A stretch of 33,265 nt of DNA from WHSM01 sp050701635 (GCA_050701635.1 JBOGDF010000011.1:1-33265); one strand, 5' to 3'; positions 21,973 to 31,050 are shown, counted from the first letter of the stretch. Program-made: numbers and translations. Notes: generated from the letters alone by a model not told the origin.

Positions 21973-23124
21973 TCATGCGGCGATGCCGTCGGTGGTCCGG
22001 GCGGAGCGCTCCGCGATCACGGCCGTGTAGTGCGCCAGCAGCTGGTCCCCGACGGCTTCCCAGGTACGGTTCGCGACCGACCGCCGCGCCGTCCGGCCGT
22101 ACGCCCGGCGCAGCTCGGGCGAGGCCACCAGGGTCGCCACCGCGTCGCGTACCGCTCCGGCGTCGTCGACCGGCACCAGGAAACCGTTGCGTCCCGGGGA
22201 GACCAGATCCAGCGGCCCTCCGGCGGCTGGCGCCACCACCGGCAGCCCGCTGGCGAGGGCTTCCTGTACGCACTGGCAGAACGTCTCGTACGGCCCGGTG
22301 TGGGTGAACACGTCGAAGCTGGCGTACAGCCGGGCCAGCTCCTCGCCGGTACGTTGCCCGAGGAACTCCGCCCGCGGCAGCGCCCGCTGCACCGCGTCCC
22401 GAGCTGGTCCGTCGCCGACCAGCACCACCTTCACCCCGGGCAGCCGGGTCACCGGCTCCAGCAGCTCGAGCCGCTTCTCCCCGGCGAGCCGGCCCACGTA
22501 CCCGACGATCACCTCACCGTCGGGCGCCAGCCGGCGGCGCCAGCCGGCGTCCCGCTTCGCCGGGTCGAACCGCCGTACGTCCACCCCGCGGCGCCACAGG
22601 TGCACCCGCTCGACACCGTGCGCGCCGAGCGACGCCGACGCCTCGGTGGACGGCGCGAGCGTACGGTCGGCGGCGTTGTGGATCCGGCGGATCCAGCGCC
22701 AGGCCGCGCCCCGCCCCACGCCCAGCTTGTACGAGTCGGCGAACCCCGGTACGTCGGTCTGGTACACCGCCACGATCGGCAGCCCCAGCCGTACCGCCAC
22801 GGTCACCCCCCAGGCGCCCAGCGCGAACGGGCTCGCCAGGTGCACCACCTCGATCCCGTACGCCGTCAACGCGTACTCCAACCGGCGGGACGGCAGGCCG
22901 ATCCGGAAGGTGTTGTAGCCGGGCATCGCCACCGACGGCACCCGGAGCACCGGATACGGCAGCTCCGCGTCGTGACGTTCGGTGTCGAGGCGCCGACCCG
23001 GGTCCGGGGCCACCACCAGCGGCGTGTGTCCCCGGCGCAGCAGATGTTCGGCCACCCGCACCACGGAGTGCGCGACTCCGTTGACGTCGGGCGGGAAGGA
23101 CTCGGTAACGATCGCAACCCGCAC
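21973..23124 (-). CDS. mgtA: GT4 alpha-mannosyltransferase, MgtA-like
   Basis: This is a 383-residue GT4 enzyme starting VRVAIVTESFPPDVNGVAHS, the characteristic N-terminus of MgtA/PimB-type GDP-mannose-dependent glycosyltransferases. Further signatures are LWRRGVDVRRFDP, VGYVGRLAGEKRLE and the E-x7-E motif PYETFCQCVQEAL. In mycobacteria and corynebacteria the homologue mannosylates glucuronosyl-diacylglycerol for lipomannan-like glycolipids. GTG 23124 is preferred because the family N-terminus begins there. The longer frame to 23280 adds an Arg/Gly-rich tail, but no clear ribosome site is present at 23124. It is the first gene of an mgtA-pimC-phoD operon divergent from mceA-mceF. Confidence 0.85.
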   Translation of the reverse strand: MRVAIVTESFPPDVNGVAHSVVRVAEHLLRRGHTPLVVAPDPGRRLDTERHDAELPYPVLRVPSVAMPGYNTFRIGLPSRRLEYALTAYGIEVVHLASPFALGAWGVTVAVRLGLPIVAVYQTDVPGFADSYKLGVGRGAAWRWIRRIHNAADRTLAPSTEASASLGAHGVERVHLWRRGVDVRRFDPAKRDAGWRRRLAPDGEVIVGYVGRLAGEKRLELLEPVTRLPGVKVVLVGDGPARDAVQRALPRAEFLGQRTGEELARLYASFDVFTHTGPYETFCQCVQEALASGLPVVAPAAGGPLDLVSPGRNGFLVPVDDAGAVRDAVATLVASPELRRAYGRTARRSVANRTWEAVGDQLLAHYTAVIAERSARTTDGIAA

Positions 23125-23509
23125 GCCGTCATGATCTGGCGCGCGCGGGTGCCGCAAACCACCATGAGTCGACCAACGCGGAAACTGTGGGAAACAACTA
23201 GCGTCGGCCCCGCAGCCACGCCCGCCTCGGCCCCGCGGCGACGCCAGCCTCGCCCCCTCGGTCACGCCGGCAACGGTCAAGCCGGGAGATCCCGGACAGG
23301 TAACACGCGTGTAATGACCAGGCGTTGCGCAGCGACTACATCAGCAGGATGGGTAGGGTCAGGCCATCCGACGCGGACCCGAGGGGGGACATCGGGGCGA
23401 CGATGAGTCTCAGTCGGGGGATATCGAGTGATGCTGGTCTCGACGCGCACCTTACTGGCCGGTAAATTGGCTGCAGCCCCACCCGTTGAGGAGAAGAGGC
23501 ACGACCACG
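23125..23509. other. Divergent intergenic region between the mgtA-like and mceA genes
   Basis: This 385-bp stretch holds no convincing gene. It contains a perfect 10-bp palindrome ACACGCGTGT at 23303-23312 within a wider near-palindrome, a candidate operator for the glycosyltransferase side. It also holds a possible 20-codon ORF at 23403-23465 ahead of mceA, whose TAA lies in the TTAC/GTAA palindrome at 23452-23465. GAGGAG and AGAGG elements at 23488-23499 are the mceA ribosome site. Apart from these I see no terminator, repeat or RNA. Confidence 0.6.
23452..23465. promoter_or_regulatory. TetR-type operator-like palindrome upstream of mceA
   Basis: TTACTGGCCGGTAA has perfect TTAC/GTAA arms around a GGCC core and fits TTAC-Y-n4-R-GTAA exactly. 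It lies 44 bp upstream of the mceA ATG, in a position compatible with repression. A second copy at 16-bp distance, as seen at fabG4, is absent here. Binding by the TetR at 29821-30492 is inferred. Confidence 0.5.
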
Positions 23510-24847
23510 ATGACCAACGTTGGCGCCGTCATCCGACGCCGAGTGCTCGGGCTCGTCTTCCTCGTCGGGCTCGCGGGGCTGCTCGCACTCTCGGTCGGCA
23601 TGTACCTGAAGGTCTTCACCCCGGTGATACGGGTGACGCTGCACGCCAGCCACGCCGGCCTTCAGCTCAACGAGCTTGCCGACGTGAAGATCCGGGGCGC
23701 GCTGGTCGGTGAGGTCCGGGAGATCACCTCCGACGGCGAGAAGGCGACGCTCAGCCTCGCCCTCGACCCCCGGATGGCGGCGCACGTGCCGTCCAACGTC
23801 TCCGCGCGGATCCTGCCCAAGACCCTCTTCGGCGAGAAGTACGTCGCGCTGGTGCCGCCGGAGAAGCCATCGCCCCACCCGATCACCGCCGGCGCGATCA
23901 TCACCGAGGACCGGTCGGAGACGGCGATCGAGCTGGAACAGGCCCTCAACAACCTGGTTCCGCTGCTCGAGGCGGTCGAGCCGGAGAAGCTGGCGGTCAC
24001 CCTGTCCGCGCTCGCGCGTGGTCTGGAAGGTCGCGGCGAGCGGCTCGGCGAGCACCTGGTGGAGCTGGGCGACTACCTCGCCGAGCTCAACAAGAACATG
24101 CCCACCATCCGTGAGGACATCCGCCGGCTCGGGCGGGTACTCACCATCTACGACCTGGCGCTCCCCGACCTGATCGAGATGCTGCGCAACCTGACGGTCA
24201 CCTCCACCAGCGTCAACAACCAGCGCACCCAGCTGCGCTCCATGCTCGCCTCGACAGCCGACCTGGCCGACCACACCCGCTACTTCCTGGAGCGGTACGG
24301 CGACCGGATCATCCAGCTCGGTGACGTCAGCGTCCCGGTCACCGGCCTGCTCGCGCGGTACTCGCCGGAGTTGCCGTGCCTGACCCGTGGTCTGGTGGAC
24401 GCCGAGAAGCGGGCGATCAAGACCTTCGAGAACGGGCGGCTCAACGCCGTGATCGAGGTCGTCTCCCACCAGGGCAGGTACGAGCCCGGCGTCGACGGCC
24501 CGCCCAAGGACACCAGCGAGTGGCCGAAGAACTACTACGGCCCCAACTGCTGGGGGATGCCCAACCCGCCGGTCCCGATGCCACCGTGGGAGCCGGCCGG
24601 CACCGGGTACGACTGGGATCACCAGCGTTCCCCGCTGCCTGGCCCGCCGGGCGGCCTGCAGGGACGCGCCACCGACGCCGGCCTGCTGATCGACCCCACG
24701 ATGGGGTACGCCGGCTCCGAAGAGGAGAAGTCGTTGGTCAAGCCGATCATCGCCGCCGCGACCGACACCCCGGTCACTGAGGTGAGCGACCTCGCAGTGC
24801 TGCTGTGGGGACCGCTGATGCGCGGAGCGGTGGTGAACGTCCGGTGA
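23510..24847 (+). CDS. MCE family protein, MceA type
   Basis: The 445-residue Mce protein would form part of a lipid-binding shuttle or channel across the envelope. A transmembrane anchor lies at residues 12-33, directly after three arginines. The MlaD/MCE domain follows at about 40-115 (VTLHASHAGLQLNELADVKIRGALVGEV to LFGEKYVALV), and then a long helical region (about 140-290). The C-terminal tail with GSEEEKSLVKPIIAAA and LLWGPLMRGAVV is typical of MceA proteins. ATG 23510 has GAGGAG/AGAGG 11-20 bases upstream. Its TGA overlaps the GTG start of the mceF-type gene. No yrbE permease genes precede it; the upstream neighbour is the divergent mannosyltransferase. Function without permease subunits nearby must rely on partners elsewhere. 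Confidence 0.88.
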   Translation: MTNVGAVIRRRVLGLVFLVGLAGLLALSVGMYLKVFTPVIRVTLHASHAGLQLNELADVKIRGALVGEVREITSDGEKATLSLALDPRMAAHVPSNVSARILPKTLFGEKYVALVPPEKPSPHPITAGAIITEDRSETAIELEQALNNLVPLLEAVEPEKLAVTLSALARGLEGRGERLGEHLVELGDYLAELNKNMPTIREDIRRLGRVLTIYDLALPDLIEMLRNLTVTSTSVNNQRTQLRSMLASTADLADHTRYFLERYGDRIIQLGDVSVPVTGLLARYSPELPCLTRGLVDAEKRAIKTFENGRLNAVIEVVSHQGRYEPGVDGPPKDTSEWPKNYYGPNCWGMPNPPVPMPPWEPAGTGYDWDHQRSPLPGPPGGLQGRATDAGLLIDPTMGYAGSEEEKSLVKPIIAAATDTPVTEVSDLAVLLWGPLMRGAVVNVR

Positions 24848-26151
24848 TCACCCGTACCGTACGGCTGCAGCTGATCGTCTTCGCGATCATCACGCTGCTC
24901 GGCGTCTCGTTCGTGAGCCTGCGGTACGTCGGGCTCGCCGACGTGGTGATGGGCAACACGTACCTGGTCAAGGCGAACTTCACTTCCAGCGGCGGCGTGT
25001 TCACCAACGCGTCGGTGACGTACCGCGGTGTTCCGGTCGGCCGGGTCGGCAAGTTGACGCCGACCCCCAACGGGATCGAGGTGGAGCTCAAGCTCGACAA
25101 GAGCTTCAAGATCCCGAGGGATCTGCGCGCCATCACCACCAACCGCTCCGCGATCGGTGAGCAGCACATCGACCTGCGCCCCAACAGCGACTCCAAGCCG
25201 TACCTGCGCCAGGGGGACGTGATCCCGGTCAGCCGGACCGGCATCCCGTTGCCGGTCGAGGAGCTGGTGATCAACCTCGACAAGCTCTCCCGGTCGGTCA
25301 ACCCCGAGGACCTGGCGGTCGTGATCGACGAGCTGGGTAAGGCGTTCGAGGGCAACGAGGAGGCGCTGGAGCGGCTGCTCGACGCCAGCGAGCTGATCCT
25401 CGAGGACGCCACCGAGCACCTGCCGCAGACCGTGGACCTGATCCGCGACAGCCGTACGGTGCTGGAGACCCAGGAGCTGTCCGGCGACGCGATCCGGCGC
25501 TGGGCGTCCGGGCTGGCGAAGCTCACCCGTACCTTCCGCGACTCCGACGCGGACATCCGCCGGGTGCTGGCCAACGGACCGCCCGCGGCGAAGGAAGTCA
25601 TCACGCTGGTACGCGACATGGAGCCCAACATCGGGCACCTGCTGGGCAACCTGATCAGCGTCAACGGGCTCACCATGCGGCGGATCGAGAACCTCGAAAT
25701 GCTGCTGGTCGTACTGCCGGTCAGCGTGGCCGGAGCGCCCACCGTCGCGCCGGAAGACGGCAAGGGCCACCTGGGGCTGGTGCTCAACTTCGACGACCCG
25801 CCACCGTGCGTGTACTCCAACAGCGGTGAGCCGCCGAAGTGCACCCAGAAAGAGCGCAACCAAGGCTCCGCGGTACGCGGTTGGCAGGCCGCTCCCCGCC
25901 GCCCGGGCCCGGAGATCAGCCCGGCACCGATCGGTGAGGGCGAGGCCCCGCAGGACCGGTCCGGCTCCACCTCCGGAGGCGACTCCGGCAGCACCAGCAG
26001 TGAAGCCGCGGTCGCCAGCTACGACCCGGCCACCGGCCTGGTGCTCGGTCCCAATGGCGACCCGCTGCAGTTCGGCTCCACCGGCGGCCAGTACGAGCTG
26101 CTCGGCCCCGAGTCCTGGAAGTCCCTCCTCTACGCCGGCGTCGCCAGCTAG
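24844..26151 (+). CDS. MCE family protein, MceF type
   Basis: This is a 435-residue Mce protein with an N-terminal transmembrane segment (residues 6-26) and an MCE domain at about 40-120. VTYRGVPVGRVGKL and SAIGEQHIDLRP are F-type signatures. A helical central part follows, and a Ser/Gly/Asp-rich C-terminal region from about residue 340 is probably disordered and exposed. GTG 24844 overlaps the mceA stop (GTGA). In complete mce loci F is the last of six mce genes. Here it follows A directly, so B, C, D and E are absent from this locus. The stop codon lies inside the left arm of the large inverted repeat at 26149-26254. The co-occurrence with beta-oxidation-type genes suggests import of a fatty-acid-like or sterol-like substrate (inference). 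Confidence 0.88.
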   Translation: MITRTVRLQLIVFAIITLLGVSFVSLRYVGLADVVMGNTYLVKANFTSSGGVFTNASVTYRGVPVGRVGKLTPTPNGIEVELKLDKSFKIPRDLRAITTNRSAIGEQHIDLRPNSDSKPYLRQGDVIPVSRTGIPLPVEELVINLDKLSRSVNPEDLAVVIDELGKAFEGNEEALERLLDASELILEDATEHLPQTVDLIRDSRTVLETQELSGDAIRRWASGLAKLTRTFRDSDADIRRVLANGPPAAKEVITLVRDMEPNIGHLLGNLISVNGLTMRRIENLEMLLVVLPVSVAGAPTVAPEDGKGHLGLVLNFDDPPPCVYSNSGEPPKCTQKERNQGSAVRGWQAAPRRPGPEISPAPIGEGEAPQDRSGSTSGGDSGSTSSEAAVASYDPATGLVLGPNGDPLQFGSTGGQYELLGPESWKSLLYAGVAS

Positions 26152-26254
26152 GTCTGGCTGAGGCGCCCGCTGGCGGCGTTCTCCGCGCCTTGCGTGACCT
26201 CCGGCCACGCGGCGGCTTGTGCGGCCTTGCCAGCGAACACCTCAGCCCGACCTA
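26149..26254. terminator. Large imperfect inverted repeat between convergent mceF and thiolase genes, probable bidirectional terminator
   Basis: Outer arms at 26149-26163 and 26240-26254 are 15 bp with one mismatch. Inside, after symmetric 4-base internal loops, CGCTGGC (26168-26174) pairs with GCCAGCG (26229-26235), and a further GCGTG/CACGC pair lies at 26192-26196/26206-26210. The structure occupies nearly the whole gap between convergent genes and starts in the mceF stop codon. A long GC-rich hairpin without a clear poly-T run is usual for actinobacterial terminators. A 106-bp miniature mobile element with 15-bp terminal inverted repeats is the alternative. Confidence 0.6.
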
Positions 26255-26267
26255 ATCGTCTATCGGA

Positions 26268-27548
26268 TTACTTTTCGACGATCGCGGTGACGCCTTGGCC
26301 ACCGGCGGCGCAGATCGAGATCAGGCCGCGGCCCTTGCCGGCGCGATCGAGCAGCTTGGCCAGGGTGGCGATGATCCGGGCGCCGGTGGCGGCGAACGGG
26401 TGACCGGCCGCCAGCGACGAGCCGTTGACGTTGAGCTTGTCCCGGTCGATGCTCCCCAGCGGCTTGTCCAGTCCGAGCCGCTTGGCGCAGAAGTCCGGGT
26501 CCTCCCAGGCCTTCAACGTGGCGAGCACCTGCGAGGCGAACGCCTCGTGGATCTCGTAGTAGTCGAAGTCCTGCAGGCTGAGCTTGTTGCGCTCCAGCAG
26601 CCGGGGCACGGCGTACGCCGGGGCCATCAATAGCCCCTCGTCACCGTGTACGTAGTCCACCGCGGCGGTCTGGCTGTCCGCCAGGTACGCCAGCACCGGC
26701 AGCCGCCGCTGCTTCGCCCACTCCTCGCTGGCGAGCAGCACCACCGCGGCGCCGTCCGACAGCGGGGTCGAGTTGCCCGCCGTCATGGTGGCGTCCTCGC
26801 CCTTGCCGAACACCGGCTTGAGCTTCGCCAGCTTCTCGACACTGCTGTCGGCGCGCAGGTTCTGATCCCGCGCCAACCCCTGGTACGGCGTCACCAGGTC
26901 GTCGAAGAAGCCGCTGTCGTACGCCGCCGCGAGCCGCTGGTGGCTGGCGACCGTGAGCTCGTCCTGATCCTCGCGACTCACCCGCCACTGGGCGGCGGTG
27001 ACGGCGGCGTGCTCCCCCATCGACAGCCCGGTACGCGGCTCCGCGTTCTGCGGCATGTCCGGCACGATGTGGCCGGGCCGTACCCGGGTCAGCTGCTTGA
27101 GCCGACCGCCCAGGCTCTTCTCCCGGTTCACGTCGAGCAGCACCCGGCGCAGATCCTCGTTGAGCCCCAGCGGAGCGTCGCTGGTGGTGTCCACGCCACC
27201 GGCGATGCCGGCTTCGATCTGGCCCAGCGCGATCTTGTTGGCGACCAGGATCGCCGCCTCCAGACCGGTGCCGCAGGCCTGCTGCACGTCGTACGCCGGC
27301 GTGTGCGGATCGAGGTGACTTCCGAGCACACATTCGCGCGTGAGATTAAAGTCACGGCTGTGCTTGAGTACCGCGCCGGCGGCGACTTCGCCGAGCCGTT
27401 CGCCCGCCAGCCCGTACCGGCCGATCAGGCCTTCCAGCGCGGCGGTGAGCATGTCCTGATTCGAGGCGTGCGCGTACGGACCTCCGGAACGCGCGAAGGG
27501 AATGCGGTTTCCCCCCACGATCGCGACTCGCCTGACACTGTTTCCCAT
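26268..27548 (-). CDS. fadA2: Acetyl-CoA acetyltransferase / 3-ketoacyl-CoA thiolase (FadA2-like)
   Basis: The 426-residue thiolase would cleave or condense 3-ketoacyl-CoA. Nucleophile C92 is in VQQACGTG, the HEAFA motif lies at about residue 336, H383 is in AAGHPFAATG and C413 is in ICAAGGQG, so all active-site residues are present. ATG 27548 is set by AGGAGG at 27555-27560; the frame extends further upstream to 27842 but overlaps fabG4 there. The gene is divergent from fabG4-htdX with two operator-like sites between them. The same gene order (fadA2 divergent from fabG4-htdX) occurs in mycobacteria around Rv0241c-Rv0243, which supports the assignment. Confidence 0.92.
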   Translation of the reverse strand: MGNSVRRVAIVGGNRIPFARSGGPYAHASNQDMLTAALEGLIGRYGLAGERLGEVAAGAVLKHSRDFNLTRECVLGSHLDPHTPAYDVQQACGTGLEAAILVANKIALGQIEAGIAGGVDTTSDAPLGLNEDLRRVLLDVNREKSLGGRLKQLTRVRPGHIVPDMPQNAEPRTGLSMGEHAAVTAAQWRVSREDQDELTVASHQRLAAAYDSGFFDDLVTPYQGLARDQNLRADSSVEKLAKLKPVFGKGEDATMTAGNSTPLSDGAAVVLLASEEWAKQRRLPVLAYLADSQTAAVDYVHGDEGLLMAPAYAVPRLLERNKLSLQDFDYYEIHEAFASQVLATLKAWEDPDFCAKRLGLDKPLGSIDRDKLNVNGSSLAAGHPFAATGARIIATLAKLLDRAGKGRGLISICAAGGQGVTAIVEK

Positions 27549-27593
27549 GGGACGCCTCCTGCGTGCATGCGTACCTGCCACTGGCGACAATAA

Positions 27594-27625
27594 CTTACCC
27601 ATGAGTAGTCTTACCCGCGAGTAGG
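27594..27625. promoter_or_regulatory. Two tandem TetR-type operator-like sites between thiolase and fabG4
   Basis: TTACCCATGAGTAG (27595-27608) and TTACCCGCGAGTAG (27611-27624) are the same 14-mer with only the core changed, exactly 16 bp apart. Each is preceded by C. They match the perfect palindrome at 30523-30538 except for the final base. The second copy runs into the fabG4 ribosome site GGGAGGG, so a bound repressor would block both divergent promoters. This is the best-supported regulatory site in the window. Confidence 0.65.
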
Positions 27626-27633
27626 GAGGGCGA

Positions 27634-28971
<1,338 letters not shown>

Positions 28972-28988
28972 CCCCCGGAGGCCGGTGA

Positions 28989-29846
28989 ATGCGTACCGAA
29001 GAACTCAGTGCCCCACCCAGCCTCACCGCGTTGCTGGTGAAGGCGATCCTGACCGCGCCGACCCGCCGCGGTGGCGCGCTGCCGGAGACCGAGCTGGTGC
29101 TGACGGACGTGGTGGCCGATCGCGAGAAGCTGGCCAACTACGCCCGGGTGTGCGGCTTCCGGCTCACCAGCGACCTGCCACCGTCGTACCCCCATATTCT
29201 GGGTTTTCCGCTCGCCATGCGGCTGATGACGGATCAGGGCTTCCCGTTCGCGCTGCCCGGGCTGGTGCACGCCGGCAACCTGCTGCTCCAGCACCGGCCG
29301 CTGCCGGCGGACCAACCCCTCACCATCCGGGTACGCGCCGAGAACCTGGAGGCCACCGACCGGGGCACCCAGTTCGTGGTGCGTACCGAGGCGTACGCCG
29401 ATGACCAGGCGGTGTGGCAGGAGGAGAGCCGCTACCTGCACCTGGAGAAGGGCAAGTCCAGGAAGTCGCCGCGTACGGAGTCCGAGGCGGCCGACACCAG
29501 CCACCCGACACCGACCGCGATCTGGCGGCTGGCCGACGATCTGGGCCGCCGGTACGCCTCGGTCTCGGGCGACCACAACCCGATCCACCTGCACCCGGTG
29601 TCGGCGAAGCTGGCCGGCTTCAGCCGCCCGATCGCCCACGGGATGTGGACCATGGCGCACTGCCTGGCCGCGCTCGAGGGCCGGCTACCGGACGCCCTCC
29701 GGTACGAGGTGAAGTTCCGCCGCCCGATCTCACTGCCGTCCACCGTCGGTTTCCTGGCGCAGCCGGCCGACAGCGGGTGGCAGATCGGCGTACACAACAG
29801 GTCGGGTGGGAAGACCTACCTCACCGGGACCGTGACTCCTCTGTAG
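28989..29846 (+). CDS. htdX: MaoC-like (R)-specific enoyl/3-hydroxyacyl thioester dehydratase (HtdX-like)
   Basis: The 285-residue protein has a double hot-dog fold. The hydratase-2 active-site motif SGDHNPIHLHP (D195, H200) lies in the C-terminal half, followed by GFSRPIAHGMWT. The N-terminal half is a degenerate hot-dog domain (YPHILGFPLAMRLM to EESRYLHLEKGK). It would hydrate trans-2-enoyl thioesters or dehydrate 3-hydroxyacyl thioesters, pairing with FabG4. GGAGG at 28977-28981 sets ATG 28989. It is the second gene of the fabG4 operon. Its last 26 bp overlap the 3' end of the convergent TetR gene. Confidence 0.92.
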   Translation: MRTEELSAPPSLTALLVKAILTAPTRRGGALPETELVLTDVVADREKLANYARVCGFRLTSDLPPSYPHILGFPLAMRLMTDQGFPFALPGLVHAGNLLLQHRPLPADQPLTIRVRAENLEATDRGTQFVVRTEAYADDQAVWQEESRYLHLEKGKSRKSPRTESEAADTSHPTPTAIWRLADDLGRRYASVSGDHNPIHLHPVSAKLAGFSRPIAHGMWTMAHCLAALEGRLPDALRYEVKFRRPISLPSTVGFLAQPADSGWQIGVHNRSGGKTYLTGTVTPL

Positions 29847-30492
29847 CCTCGCTGCGCGGCTGGGCCCCGTCCACCGGGAGCCGGAACAGGCCGGACAGGC
29901 CCAGCCACGCGAGGTCCACGGCGCGGCGCGCGGTGGCCTTCGGGTCGAGCCGCTCCTCGTCGAGCATCCAGTCGGCGAGCGCCTCGCAGCCGCCTACGAT
30001 GGTGTGCCCCATCGCGATCAGGTCCTGCCGCGGCGGCAGCTGGGCGCCGGCCTCGGTGATCGCACGTTCCAGCAGCGCCGCGACCACCTCGACGCTGCGG
30101 GCCCGGATCGCGTTGATGCCGCCGGCCACCGGCTGCCCCTGCGACCGCGCCTGCCGGTAGAGCACCGACCAGCCGTCGCGGTGCTTGTCGACGAACGTCA
30201 GGAACGCTTCCAGGCCGCGCCGCAGCTGCTCGTACGGGGTGAGCCCGATCGCCGCCGCCGCGCTGATCATCTCGTTGAGCCGGCCCGACTCGCGCTCCAC
30301 CACGGCGACGAACAGCTCCTCTTTGGAGCCGAAGTAGAGGTAGACCATCGGCTTGGAGATGCCGGCCGCGTCGGCGATCTGGTCTACGGTCGCGCTGTAG
30401 TAGCCGTGCCGGGAAAACACCCTCGCGGCGGCGTCGAGCATCTGCTGCTCGCGTACCGCCCGGGGCACTCGTTTGGGGCTAGCCTGCGTCAC
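29821..30492 (-). CDS. TetR-family regulator, probable controller of the mce/fabG4/SCP2 regulon
   Basis: This is a 223-residue TetR regulator with the HTH at about residues 12-55 (DAAARVFSRHGYYSATVDQ and DAAGISKPMVYLYFGSKEE). The C-terminal ligand domain is helical and ends in a charged RSEATEESRSR tail. The GTG start at 30492 is preceded by a TAGGG element about ten bases upstream. The perfect palindrome CTTACTGGTGAGTAAG lies 31 bp upstream, between this gene and the divergent SCP2 gene, the usual arrangement for autoregulation. The same motif precedes fabG4/fadA2, mceA and the SDR operon. Mycobacteria also have a TetR gene (Rv0238) near the fabG4 block. A fatty acyl-CoA ligand is likely by analogy. 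Confidence 0.9.
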   Translation of the reverse strand: MTQASPKRVPRAVREQQMLDAAARVFSRHGYYSATVDQIADAAGISKPMVYLYFGSKEELFVAVVERESGRLNEMISAAAAIGLTPYEQLRRGLEAFLTFVDKHRDGWSVLYRQARSQGQPVAGGINAIRARSVEVVAALLERAITEAGAQLPPRQDLIAMGHTIVGGCEALADWMLDEERLDPKATARRAVDLAWLGLSGLFRLPVDGAQPRSEATEESRSR

Positions 30493-30507
30493 CCTGGCCA
30501 GGCTACC

Positions 30508-30538
30508 CTACCCAGGCGTAATCTTACTGGTGAGTAAG
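30508..30538. promoter_or_regulatory. Perfect TetR-type palindrome plus a weaker adjacent half-match between tetR and the SCP2 gene
   Basis: CTTACTGGTGAGTAAG (30523-30538) has 6-bp perfect arms around GGTG. Sixteen bases upstream, CTACCCAGGCGTAA (30508-30521) matches the same 14-mer less well. This 16-bp register equals that of the fabG4/fadA2 pair. The site lies 31 bp from the GTG of tetR and 20 bp from the ATG of the SCP2 gene, so it can serve both divergent promoters. Confidence 0.65.
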
Positions 30539-30557
30539 TAGGGGGGTTGAGATACCG

Positions 30558-31019
30558 ATGTCCGAGGAGAGCGGGCTGATCGACGGGGCGGACCTCAGCA
30601 CCGTGAGTCCGGAGGTCTTCGCCAGCCTGGTGAAGAACGCGCCGGCCGACCAGCTGAAAGAGGTCATGGCCGACGACGCGACCCGGGTCAAGGTGCTCGA
30701 CGAGGTGTTCGGGCGGATGGGCAGCCGCTACCAGGGCGGCAAGTCCACTCGGGGCGTGATCCACTGGAAGATCCTGGACAAGCCCGGCGGCGGCTACGAC
30801 CTGTACGAGAACGTCCTCGCCGACGGCACCTGCACCGTGAACAAGCAGAAGACCCAGGAGCCCCGGGTGTCGATCAGCCTCACCGCTCCGGAGTTTCTGA
30901 AGCTGGTCTCGGGTAACGGCTCCCCCACGATGATGTTCTTCAGCGGCAAGCTCAAGCTCGCCGGCGACATCGGCTTCGCCGCCGGGCTGGGCAACCTGTT
31001 CGACATCCCGAAAGCCTGA
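30558..31019 (+). CDS. SCP2 sterol/lipid carrier-fold protein
   Basis: This is a 153-residue single-domain protein resembling the SCP2 sterol-carrier fold: N-terminal helices with the segment VFGRMGSRYQGGK, a beta-rich middle (VIHWKILDKPGGGYDLY, TCTVNKQKTQEPRVSISLTA) and the C-terminal SGKLKLAGDIGFAAGLGNLF, a typical SCP2 signature. It would bind a lipid or acyl-CoA in the cytosol without an obvious catalytic residue. The GGGGGG at 30541-30546 lies somewhat far from ATG 30558 as a ribosome site. It is divergent from the TetR gene with a perfect operator-like palindrome between, so it is probably the gene most directly controlled by it. Delivery of lipid to the FabG4/HtdX/thiolase set is inference. 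Confidence 0.85.
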   Translation: MSEESGLIDGADLSTVSPEVFASLVKNAPADQLKEVMADDATRVKVLDEVFGRMGSRYQGGKSTRGVIHWKILDKPGGGYDLYENVLADGTCTVNKQKTQEPRVSISLTAPEFLKLVSGNGSPTMMFFSGKLKLAGDIGFAAGLGNLFDIPKA

Positions 31020-31050
31020 AATTGGCCGCGGTGTGCAACATCGCGCGCGC

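Noticed and set aside
23125..23509. Mycobacterial KstR-type or PHO-box-like sites
   Set aside because: I looked for the TNNAAC-type palindrome and for direct repeats of a PHO box in the divergent region and found no convincing match.
30912..30930. GTAAC and other TTAC or GTAA half sites inside genes
   Set aside because: They lack the opposed half at the correct spacing, so they were not counted with the operator set.
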